Positions 17,202-24,524 of a DNA stretch of 36,544 bases are shown one piece after another. Below the pieces are notes generated by a model, which was not told the DNA's origin, searched no databases, and worked only from the letters and a program-made list of their open reading frames with translations. The position numbers were made by a program, and so were the translations under genes. Location: the NCBI GenBank assembly GCA_017882045.1, contig JADGQF010000010.1:1-36544 (forward strand). Reading direction: 5' to 3'. Within the stretch, counting starts at the first letter, position 1. The number at the start of each line of letters is the position of its first letter. Source of the DNA: Anaerolineales bacterium. Lineage in GTDB: Bacteria > Chloroflexota > Anaerolineae > CG2-30-64-16.

Positions 17202-19445
17202 ATGGCAAACTATCAGCGAATGACCAAGGCAGAACTGATCCCGGCACTCCGCGGCCTTGAGGCCCAGGTGGCGTCGTTGGAATCCATCGCTGCGGAACGC
17301 GATCGCCTGTCGCACGAGCTCTCGGTCCATCAGATCGAGCTCGAGGCGCAGAACCAGGAACTGCGCGAAGCGCAGCGGCTGGTGGAGGAATCCCGCGATC
17401 GTTATGCCGACCTGTATGACTTTGCCCCTGTGGGCTATGTGGCGCTCGACGCCGGTGGGCACATCCAGGAAATTAACCTGACTGGCGCAAGCATGCTGGG
17501 TGTGGAGCGGTCGCGGCTGATTGGGATACCGTTCAGCCTATATGTCGCCAGGGGCGATGCCGGCGCGTTCCGCGAGCACCTGCGTCAGAGCGGGCAGTCC
17601 CAGGAACCTGTGACCGGTGAACTCCAGGTGGTGGTGAAAGAGGCGCAAGCGATCCGGGTGCAAATGGTGAGCCTGGCGCTGCGAGACGGTGGGGGAGGGA
17701 TCTCACGCTACCGCATCACCATGAGGGATGTCACCGCGCACAGACGGGCCGAACAGGCGCTGCGCGAAAGCGAAGAGCGCTTCCGCGCGATATTCGAACA
17801 GGCTGCGGTGGGTGTGTCGCAGTGTGTTTCGCACACAGGGGAATACGTGAGGGTCAACCGGAAGTACTGCGAAATCGCAGGTTACGCTCGTGAAGAGCTG
17901 CTGACCTGGAGATTCCAGGGCATTACACATCCGGATGACCTGGAGGCCGAGCTCAATCTCATGCAGCAGTTGATGGAAGGCAAGATCCGCACTTTCTCAA
18001 TGGAAAAACGCCTCCGTCGCAAAGATGGTGAAATCGTCTGGGTCAATCTGACCGTCTCTTCCATGTGGGCAAGCGGCGAAGAGCCCACGTACCACATTGC
18101 GATCATTGAAGACATCACCGAACGCAGGCAGGCGATAGAAGACACCAAGCTCCGCCTGGCCGAACTTGAACCGGTGAGCGAAATATCTACCACGCTGCGC
18201 GCCGCCCGAACCTTGGGCGAAATGCTTCCGATGTTGCTGGATCTAACACTGGAGGCGCTGCACGCGATGGAGGGAAGCATCTGGTTGTACGACAGTGTCG
18301 AGGATGTGCTGCGTCCGGCGGCCTCACGTGGGGAGAGTGAAAAGGATGGAACGTGTCCCCACCCGCTAAAGCCCGGTGAGGGGATTGTCGGCGCCGCTTT
18401 TGCGACCGGGCAGCCTCACTTAGCAGGCGATTTTCGTCTGGATCAGGGCGCATCAGAAGCGATGTGCCAGCGAATTCCGCCCGGCATTGGTGGAGCAGCC
18501 ATCCCAATTCGCGCCGGGGAGAAGGTAATCGGCACGTTCGTGATCAACGTGTCCTTGCCCCGGAAACTGACGCCGAGCGAGGTCCATCTCTTGACCACCC
18601 TGAGCGAGCTCGCCGGCACCGCCATCCAGCGCATCATGCTCCGCGAAGAGGTGGAGCGCCGCGCGGCCAAGCTGGAGCAGCGGGTGATCCAGCGTACCGC
18701 TGAGTTGTCCCAAAGGGAGGCCGCGCTCGAGGCAGCCAACGCGAAGCTCACAGAGCTCGATCGCATGAAGAGTCAGTTCGTCTCCAACGTCTCCCATGAG
18801 TTGCGCACGCCGATCACGACGATCAAATTGTATGCGTCGTTGTTGCGGAGAGGGCCGCCGGAACGGCGTGATCAATTTCTGGACGCGTTGGAGCAGGAAG
18901 CCAACCGGCAAGCCCACCTGATCGAGGAGATTCTGCAAGTCTCCCGTATCGACTCCGGGCGGCTCGATCTCCACTACGCACCCTACGCCCTAAACGACCT
19001 GGCGGAGGCATCGGTGGTCAGCCGGGAGCCACTGGCTGCAGAAAAAGGGGTGACGCTCGCCTGCAAGCCGCTCAAACCGGGGCCGACGGTGTCGGTGGAT
19101 CGCGTACGCACGCTACAAGTGATTGATAACCTGGTCGAAAACGCACTGTGGTATACACCGACAGGGGGACAAGTAAGCGTCGCCACCGGCACAGCCGAAG
19201 CCGATGGACAGATCTGGGCGACGTTGAGCGTGACCGACACCGGCATGGGCATCCCGAAAGACGAACTACCACGGATCTTCGAGCGCTTCTTTCGCGGGGA
19301 AAAGCCGCGGGAAATGCAGTTGCCCGGCACCGGCCTCGGCCTGGCAATCGTGAAGGATATTGTCGACCTGCACGGATGGCGAGTGACGGTGGAGAGCCAG
19401 GTGGGCGGTGGTAGCACATTCACGGTCTGGATGCCGCTCGCGTAG
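17202..19445 (+). CDS. PAS-PAS-GAF sensor histidine kinase
   Basis: 747 residues. An N-terminal coiled coil (about 10-75) leads into PAS 1 (about 75-190), PAS 2 (about 195-315, ending EDITERRQ) and a GAF domain (about 330-480). A second coiled coil ends in RTAELSQREAALEAAN. HisKA has the phospho-acceptor His532 in VSHELRTP (codon 18795-18797). HATPase_c has N-box DNLVENALWYTP, G1 DTGMGIP, F-box RIFERFFRG and G2 GTGLGLAIVKD. There is no membrane helix, so the sensor is cytosolic. An AGAGG element precedes ATG 17202. The next gene encodes a protein with a receiver domain, the likely phosphate recipient. Confidence 0.93.
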   Translation: MANYQRMTKAELIPALRGLEAQVASLESIAAERDRLSHELSVHQIELEAQNQELREAQRLVEESRDRYADLYDFAPVGYVALDAGGHIQEINLTGASMLGVERSRLIGIPFSLYVARGDAGAFREHLRQSGQSQEPVTGELQVVVKEAQAIRVQMVSLALRDGGGGISRYRITMRDVTAHRRAEQALRESEERFRAIFEQAAVGVSQCVSHTGEYVRVNRKYCEIAGYAREELLTWRFQGITHPDDLEAELNLMQQLMEGKIRTFSMEKRLRRKDGEIVWVNLTVSSMWASGEEPTYHIAIIEDITERRQAIEDTKLRLAELEPVSEISTTLRAARTLGEMLPMLLDLTLEALHAMEGSIWLYDSVEDVLRPAASRGESEKDGTCPHPLKPGEGIVGAAFATGQPHLAGDFRLDQGASEAMCQRIPPGIGGAAIPIRAGEKVIGTFVINVSLPRKLTPSEVHLLTTLSELAGTAIQRIMLREEVERRAAKLEQRVIQRTAELSQREAALEAANAKLTELDRMKSQFVSNVSHELRTPITTIKLYASLLRRGPPERRDQFLDALEQEANRQAHLIEEILQVSRIDSGRLDLHYAPYALNDLAEASVVSREPLAAEKGVTLACKPLKPGPTVSVDRVRTLQVIDNLVENALWYTPTGGQVSVATGTAEADGQIWATLSVTDTGMGIPKDELPRIFERFFRGEKPREMQLPGTGLGLAIVKDIVDLHGWRVTVESQVGGGSTFTVWMPLA

Positions 19446-19480
19446 ACTGCAGCATTTGATTGTCTAAACAAGGGAAGTGT

Positions 19481-20590
19481 ATGGACGAGCCCCGTATTCT
19501 GGTCGTCGAGGATCATGAACCACTGCGGGTAGCGATCCAGACCATTTTGGAGGCAGAAGGCTGGAGCGTCCTGAGCGCGGGGGATGGGCTGGAGGGGCTC
19601 GAGGTGATGAGCCAGGTCTGCCCTGACTTGATCCTGGCGGATATCATGATGCCGCGGATGGACGGGTTGGCATTCTACGGTGCGGTCCGCGCCCGCAGGG
19701 AGTGGATGGCCATCCCCTTCATTTTCTTGACTGCCAAAACGAGCCGGGAAGACGCCCTGAAAGGGATAGAATTGGGGGCCGAGGATTACATCACCAAACC
19801 CTTCGAGCCGGAAGAGCTGGTGGTCGCGGTGCGGGCGCGGCTGAAGCGGGCGGAGGCCCTTCGGGCAGTGACAGAGGCTGAGTTCGACCGACTCAGGCAG
19901 CAGATCATCGCCATCCCGCGTCAACTCCTGGAAGCACAAGAAGCCGAGCGGCGTAGCATCGCGCGCGAGCTGCACGATGAGATCGGCCAACTTCTTACCG
20001 GGCTCAGATTGATCCTGGAAATGGCCGGACGCGAGCTACCTGGCGCCCGAGCGGACAGTCTCACCCAGGCGCAGGCGCTGGTCGGCGAATTGCTCGCGCG
20101 TGTGCGCGAGATGTCGCTCCAGCTCCGGCCGCCGATGCTCGACGATTTGGGGTTGCTGCCGGCGCTGATGTGGCATTTCGAGCGCTCTGCCGCGCTGACT
20201 CAGGTGCGCGTGAACTACAAGCACATGGGCGTCGAAGACCGCCGCTTCCCGCAGGAAGTCGAAACGGCCGCCTATCGCATCGCGCAGGAAGCGCTGACCA
20301 ATGTCGCGCGCCACGCCCAGGTGATCGAGGTCACCGTTCGCCTTTGGGCTGTCCAGGAAATGCTCGGCCTGGAAATCGAAGACCGCGGTGTGGGGTTCGA
20401 TGCCGCTTCCGTGCTCGCCACGCATAGCTCCAGCGGAATTTCCGGCATGCGTGAACGCGCGTTTCTGCTGGGCGGTCAATTCACTGTAGAGTCAGCGCCG
20501 GGCAAAGGCACTCGGATTCTGGTCGAATTGCCGTTCGGTGGAAATACTATGAGGGAACAGCATGAGCGTGCGTATTCTGCTTGTGGATGA
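19481..20590 (+). CDS. Receiver-HisKA_3 hybrid kinase (NarX/DesK-like catalytic part)
   Basis: 369 residues from ATG 19481 (AAGGGAAG upstream; an in-frame TTG at 19460 is less likely). An N-terminal REC domain has E10/D11, phospho-acceptor D54 (LILADIMMP), Thr in FLTAKT and Lys in ITKPF. It is followed by a HisKA_3 dimerisation domain with phospho-acceptor His165 in SIARELHDEIGQLL and a small HATPase_c with EALTNVARHA, EDRGVGFD and SSGISGMRERA. A receiver in front of a NarL-class kinase suggests that its activity is controlled by phosphorylation from another kinase, most simply the one encoded upstream. Its last 29 bases overlap the start of its response regulator gene. Confidence 0.92.
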   Translation: MDEPRILVVEDHEPLRVAIQTILEAEGWSVLSAGDGLEGLEVMSQVCPDLILADIMMPRMDGLAFYGAVRARREWMAIPFIFLTAKTSREDALKGIELGAEDYITKPFEPEELVVAVRARLKRAEALRAVTEAEFDRLRQQIIAIPRQLLEAQEAERRSIARELHDEIGQLLTGLRLILEMAGRELPGARADSLTQAQALVGELLARVREMSLQLRPPMLDDLGLLPALMWHFERSAALTQVRVNYKHMGVEDRRFPQEVETAAYRIAQEALTNVARHAQVIEVTVRLWAVQEMLGLEIEDRGVGFDAASVLATHSSSGISGMRERAFLLGGQFTVESAPGKGTRILVELPFGGNTMREQHERAYSACG

Positions 20591-21212
20591 CCATCCGATT
20601 GTGCGGCAGGGCTTGCGGACTTTGCTGCAAGCCGAAGCGGGATTTGCCGTAGTCGGTGAGGCGAGCAATGGGCTCGAGGCCCTGAGACTGATCGAGCGCT
20701 ACAAACCCGATGTGCTGGTCGTTGATCTGATGATGCCCGGCGTGACTGGCCTGGAGGTCGTGCACCAAACCACACAACTCTCTCCCCAGACGCGTGTGAT
20801 CGTCCTTTCGATGCATTCGGACGAGGCGTATGTGCTGGAGGCATCGAAGAGCGGGGCCATGGGTTACGTTCTCAAAGAGGCCAATCCCACCGATCTGATC
20901 CAGGGCGTGCACGAAGTAATCGCTGGTCGGCGCTATCTAAGCGCACCACTCTCCGAGCGCGCCATCGAGGTATACTTCCAAAGGGGCCAGGAAGCCGGAG
21001 AAGATCCCTACGAAACGTTGACGACGCGCGAGCGCGAAGTGCTGCAGCTCGCCGCACAGGGACTTACGAACCATGGGATCGCTGCGGCGCTCTCCATCAG
21101 TTCGCGCACTGTAGAGATCCATCGTGCGAACATGATGCACAAGCTCGGCTTGCGTCATCAGGCCGACTTGGTGCGTTATGCCGCGCGGCGGGGGCTCTTG
21201 CCCTTGGAATGA
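20562..21212 (+). CDS. NarL/FixJ-family response regulator
   Basis: 216 residues. REC domain with D9/D10, phospho-acceptor D55 (VLVVDLMMPG), switch Ser in VIVLSMH and Lys in YVLKEA. A LuxR-type helix-turn-helix (about 148-210) contains LTTREREVLQLAAQG, NHGIAAALSISSRTVEIHRANMM in two neighbouring helices, and KLGLRHQADLVRYA. The ribosome binding site GAGGGA lies inside the 3' end of the kinase gene, so the 29-base overlap couples translation. This is the cognate output of the HisKA_3 kinase. Confidence 0.94.
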   Translation: MSVRILLVDDHPIVRQGLRTLLQAEAGFAVVGEASNGLEALRLIERYKPDVLVVDLMMPGVTGLEVVHQTTQLSPQTRVIVLSMHSDEAYVLEASKSGAMGYVLKEANPTDLIQGVHEVIAGRRYLSAPLSERAIEVYFQRGQEAGEDPYETLTTREREVLQLAAQGLTNHGIAAALSISSRTVEIHRANMMHKLGLRHQADLVRYAARRGLLPLE

Positions 21213-21248
21213 CGTGGTTCTCCGTCCGGTCGGGTGGTCAGGCATAGC

Positions 21249-22157
21249 TCAGGATGAGGAGGTCTCCGCCTCTAGACGCTTACTCCAGTAGCGCGATAGA
21301 CCGTCGACGGACATGAAATGCGGATTGGTCGCCGCGTAGGCCTGAAATTCCTCTTCGCCGACCTGCCAGGCGTTCGCCCGCGCACGGTCCCAGGCCGTGT
21401 ATTCGGCGATCAAGTCTTCGCGAGCGGCCCCGGCCTGCAGGCGCGCGCGAACGAAGCCTGCCGCTTCGTCTAGGAGTCTATCCAGCGTGTCCAGGTGCTC
21501 TCGCACGTCGCTCACCACGCCAAAATGGGTTGGATAGACCGCAGCCAATTTTTCCGCTGAAAGGCGCTCGAGGCTGCGGCGCCAGGCTTCCAGGTCAAAC
21601 TCGGGCGGTGGTGTCGGGACGGAAACCAGGCGGCTGCCGGGCAGACGGATGCCGGCCACATCGCCGGCAAAGGCGATGTCTTCGAGGCGGAAAGCATGGT
21701 GGTGTCGGGCGTGTCCGGGCGTATCCAGGGCCGTAAAACTCAGGCCACAGGCCCGCACCTGGTCACCGTCATAGAGCGCCGTCAGGCAATCGACGGGAAC
21801 AGCCAGAACCTCACCCCACAAGCGCTCCATCTGCGGGCCGTAGATGCGGGCCGCGCTGGTCAGAAGCTTCGACGGATCGACCAGGTGTGGGGCGCCCAGG
21901 TGATGGACGTAGACGTGCGCGCCCTGGCGCGCCCACCAACCGGCCGCTCCCGCATGGTCAAGATGGATGTGCGTAAGTAACACGTGACGAATGTCGGCAG
22001 GCTCGTAGCCATGCGCTGCGAGGCCAACCCGCAAACTCTCCAGTGTTGTGCTGGGGCCGCTCTCCACCAACACCGGTCCGCCAGGGCCCACCACGAGGTA
22101 GGCCGCGATCACATGCGGCAGACCCAGGAACTGCAGATCCAACGTGTAAACGTCCAC
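21249..22157 (-). CDS. MBL-fold metallo-hydrolase
   Basis: About 302 residues from GTG at 22157. This start is preferred because AGAGAGG precedes it by 5 bases and it begins right at the conserved first strand (VYTLDLQFLG). A GTG at 22202 would add 15 residues with no clear ribosome binding site. The metal-binding motif HIHLDHAG is intact, followed by TPGHARHHH, GDVAG and YPTHFG, which give the other metal ligands. The C-terminal 80 residues are helical. It belongs to the glyoxalase II-like branch of the superfamily; substrate unknown. It converges with the NarL regulator gene, with 36 bases between them. Confidence 0.87.
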   Translation of the reverse strand: MDVYTLDLQFLGLPHVIAAYLVVGPGGPVLVESGPSTTLESLRVGLAAHGYEPADIRHVLLTHIHLDHAGAAGWWARQGAHVYVHHLGAPHLVDPSKLLTSAARIYGPQMERLWGEVLAVPVDCLTALYDGDQVRACGLSFTALDTPGHARHHHAFRLEDIAFAGDVAGIRLPGSRLVSVPTPPPEFDLEAWRRSLERLSAEKLAAVYPTHFGVVSDVREHLDTLDRLLDEAAGFVRARLQAGAAREDLIAEYTAWDRARANAWQVGEEEFQAYAATNPHFMSVDGLSRYWSKRLEAETSSS

Positions 22158-22229
22158 TAGCACCTCTCTTACGTGCTCGGTGATTATTGGATGCGCCGGC
22201 ACGGAATGAGGATACAGCGCCCGAGAAGG

Positions 22230-22252
22230 ATAGGCTGCCTGACCCAGCCTAT
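22230..22252 (-). terminator. Possible hairpin after the minus-strand DUF4062-like operon
   Basis: ATAGGCTG (22230-22237) pairs with CAGCCTAT (22245-22252) around a 7-base loop. It lies 14 bases past the stop of the small minus-strand gene and before the MBL gene. There is no U-run, so it is a weak terminator candidate or a leader structure for the MBL gene. Confidence 0.35.
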
Positions 22253-22265
22253 TCAGCTTTGGTGG

Positions 22266-22460
22266 TCAGGACGAGCCGAGTAGGATAGCTTCGAGATCCA
22301 GACTGCGTATCGCGTCTGCCGCAGCCTCGAAGGCGCCTTCGTGGCACAGACCATCCGTCGCGGCCTGCTCGTAGCCCTCCAGGGCAGCCTTCACACATGC
22401 GTCGCGGATTGTCGTGGCCAGGCGGCGGCGGGCGTCGAGTCCGGCCGGTCCTTGCTCCAT
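22266..22460 (-). CDS. Small conserved-looking protein of unknown function
   Basis: 64 residues, predicted all-helical, with CHEGAFEAAADAIRSLDL near the C terminus. I do not recognise a named family with certainty. The ATG follows a GGAGAGG element with 6 bases of spacing. The start lies one base after the stop of the DUF4062-like gene, so the two form an operon. This tight linkage and the good ribosome binding site support a real gene. It could be a partner or chaperone of the upstream protein. Confidence 0.7.
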   Translation of the reverse strand: MEQGPAGLDARRRLATTIRDACVKAALEGYEQAATDGLCHEGAFEAAADAIRSLDLEAILLGSS

Positions 22461-22461
22461 T

Positions 22462-23022
22462 CTATGCCTCTCCGATCACACGCGCGCCAGGCGGCTCATC
22501 TTTGCCGGGCGCAAGAATCACGCCCCCACCGGCAGCCCCGGTGGCTTTGGCCGGCAGCGGCACGTGGGGTGTCTGGTCGAGGCCCTGAATATAGCCGGTC
22601 AAGGACTGCATCTCGGTCAGCGTCACCCCATAGCGCTCCCCATGACGCAGCAAGAAGCGCCCGACATCGCGCACGAAAGCGCGCCGCAGGGCGCCCAGAT
22701 CGGCAAACCCCGTCCATTCCAGGTCCGAGTTCGCCTGCACGAACACCTGCCCGGCGGGCGTGCGCGCTCTGGCCGACCGGTAGGCGAGGATCGGCTTCTC
22801 GGTCCGGCGGGCCCAGAATAACTCCAGGCCGACCGGCGCCCAGATGTCGCTGCCAAACATAAGCAGGAACAGGTGGCATTCCGCCACGGAATCCACATCG
22901 GGCGTGCGCTTGATGACCCAACCGACATTGACGGGCAGATCGGCCAACGCCCGGCCGAGCATCTCGCGGGCCGGCTCCAGTTCGGGACCGGCGCTGACGA
23001 ACAGGCGAACTTGCGTGGGCAT
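22462..23022 (-). CDS. DUF4062/TIR-like Rossmann-fold protein
   Basis: 186 residues. The N-terminus VRLFVSAGPELEPAREMLG and the middle CHLFLLMFGSDIWAPVGLE followed by EKPILAYRS match the pattern of DUF4062 and related nucleoside-deoxyribosyltransferase/TIR-like domains: a first strand ending in S, then 'D/H-hydrophobic-G', then a 'ELxxA...KPIL' helix-strand. The C-terminal third (about 115-186) is helical and then low-complexity. Proteins of this fold are often found in defence or signalling contexts, where they may bind or cut nucleotides. No catalytic residue can be claimed here. GAGG precedes the ATG, and an extended -10 promoter lies at 23121-23129. Confidence 0.6.
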   Translation of the reverse strand: MPTQVRLFVSAGPELEPAREMLGRALADLPVNVGWVIKRTPDVDSVAECHLFLLMFGSDIWAPVGLELFWARRTEKPILAYRSARARTPAGQVFVQANSDLEWTGFADLGALRRAFVRDVGRFLLRHGERYGVTLTEMQSLTGYIQGLDQTPHVPLPAKATGAAGGGVILAPGKDEPPGARVIGEA

Positions 23023-23120
23023 ATATACCTCGCACAGATCAGACCACAGAAACTTGTCTGTGAACGGCTACGGGCAAGCATTTCGAGCGCTTGCGGCTGC
23101 AACACGGGCACTGCCGGCCT

Positions 23121-23129
23121 ATTATACCA
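23121..23129 (-). promoter_or_regulatory. Extended -10 promoter for the DUF4062-like operon
   Basis: On the minus strand the sequence reads TGGTATAAT, a perfect extended -10 element (TGnTATAAT). No good -35 box lies at the normal distance, which extended -10 promoters do not need. It would give a 5' leader of about 90 bases. Confidence 0.55.
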
Positions 23130-23150
23130 TGGCCAGGTGAGGGGGTTAGC

Positions 23151-23179
23151 TTGCGCGGGCGTGGGAAACAGGGTAAGAT
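23151..23179 (+). promoter_or_regulatory. Sigma70-like promoter for the aminotransferase gene
   Basis: TTGCGC (23151-23156), a 17-base spacer, then TAAGAT (23174-23179), 30 bases before the start codon. It is arranged back to back with the minus-strand -10 element at 23121-23129. Confidence 0.5.
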
Positions 23180-23209
23180 CGGGCCTACCACAGAAGGAGA
23201 AAGCGCATC

Positions 23210-24478
23210 ATGCCCTCAATCGACTTTTCACCCGTACGCGCGCAATTCCCGGCCCTGCAGATGCAGGACGCAGGACGGCAAGCCGTTTTCTTCGACGGGC
23301 CGGGCGGCACGCAGGTGCCCCAGCGCGTTATCGACGCCATGACGCACTACCTGATCGAGACCAATGCCAACCATGGAGGAGCGTTTCGGACCAGCCGGCA
23401 GAGCGACGCCATCCTGGCCGCGGCCCACGAAGCGATGGCCGACCTGCTCAACGCACCCTCGGCGCGGGAGATCGCTTTCGGGCCGAACATGACCAGCCTG
23501 ACTTTCCAGTTCAGCCGGGCCATCGGCCGCTTGCTCGAACCGGGTGACGAGATCATCGTCACGCGTCTGGACCACGACGCCAACCGGGCGCCCTGGCTGG
23601 CCCTGGCAGAGCGCGCCGTGACGGTGCACGAGATCGACTTCAACGCCGCCGACTGCACGCTGGACCTCCAGGACCTGTCGGCGCATCTGAACTCCCACAC
23701 GCGCCTGGTGGCCGTCGGTTATGCTTCGAACGCGGTGGGCACGATCAATCCGATTGCCCAGATTGCCCAAATGGCGCACGCCGCCGGGGCCTGGCTGTGG
23801 GTAGACGCGGTCCATTACGCCCCCCACGGCCCGATCGACGTGCAGGCACTGGATTGTGATTTCCTGGTCTGCTCGCCCTACAAATTCTTCGGTCCCCATT
23901 CAGGCGTCGTTTGGGGCCGCTACGACCTGCTCGAGGCCCTGCGCGCCTACAAGGTGCGGCCGGCAGGCGATCTGCCACCAGACAAGTTCGAGACCGGCAC
24001 GCAAAGCCATGAGGCGCAAGCGGGAGTTTTGGCAGCCGTTGACTACCTGGCCGATCTCGGCCGGACTTACGGCGGCGCCTATGCGGCGAACTTCCCGGGT
24101 TTCAGCGGCCGCCGGCTCCAGCTCAAACAGGCCATGGCCGCGGTGCGCACCTACGAGCGCGCTCTATTCGAGCACTTCGTGGACGGCCTGCTGGCCATCC
24201 CCGGCCTGAGCTTCTACGGGATCTGCGACAAAGCGCGCTTCGGCGAGCGCACACCGACCGCGGCCTTCCGGCTCAGCAATCGTTCGCCCGAGCAGGTGGC
24301 CCAGGCGCTGGCGGACCGCGGAGTTTACGTCTGGTCCGGCAACTTCTATGCGCTGGCGGTCACCGAGCGGCTGGGAATCGAGGAGACGGGCGGGGTGGTG
24401 CGCGCCGGGCTGGCGCATTACAACACGCTCGAAGAAGTGGATTACTGTCTCGGCTGCCTGCGCGAGTTGGCGGAGTAG
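23210..24478 (+). CDS. Class V aminotransferase, cysteine desulfurase-like without the catalytic cysteine
   Basis: 422 residues, start preceded by AAGGAG. Fold-type I PLP enzyme: the PLP lysine is K225 in CSPYKFFGPHSG, the PLP-binding Asp is in WLWVDAVHYAPHG, and a His-rich contact is in TRLDHDANRAPW. It resembles the VC1184-type 'cysteine desulfurase-like' group (TIGR01976, from memory). In true NifS/SufS enzymes the mobile loop carries a catalytic Cys. Here the equivalent region reads VVRAGLAHYNTLEEVDYC, without a Cys at the expected loop position. Sulfur transfer is therefore doubtful and another amino-acid lyase or transaminase activity is likely. No suf/isc genes are nearby. Confidence 0.85.
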   Translation: MPSIDFSPVRAQFPALQMQDAGRQAVFFDGPGGTQVPQRVIDAMTHYLIETNANHGGAFRTSRQSDAILAAAHEAMADLLNAPSAREIAFGPNMTSLTFQFSRAIGRLLEPGDEIIVTRLDHDANRAPWLALAERAVTVHEIDFNAADCTLDLQDLSAHLNSHTRLVAVGYASNAVGTINPIAQIAQMAHAAGAWLWVDAVHYAPHGPIDVQALDCDFLVCSPYKFFGPHSGVVWGRYDLLEALRAYKVRPAGDLPPDKFETGTQSHEAQAGVLAAVDYLADLGRTYGGAYAANFPGFSGRRLQLKQAMAAVRTYERALFEHFVDGLLAIPGLSFYGICDKARFGERTPTAAFRLSNRSPEQVAQALADRGVYVWSGNFYALAVTERLGIEETGGVVRAGLAHYNTLEEVDYCLGCLRELAE

Positions 24479-24524
24479 GGTGTCATACGCGCTAATGGGA
24501 TTATGAGCGCGTCGGAGGGAGAGC

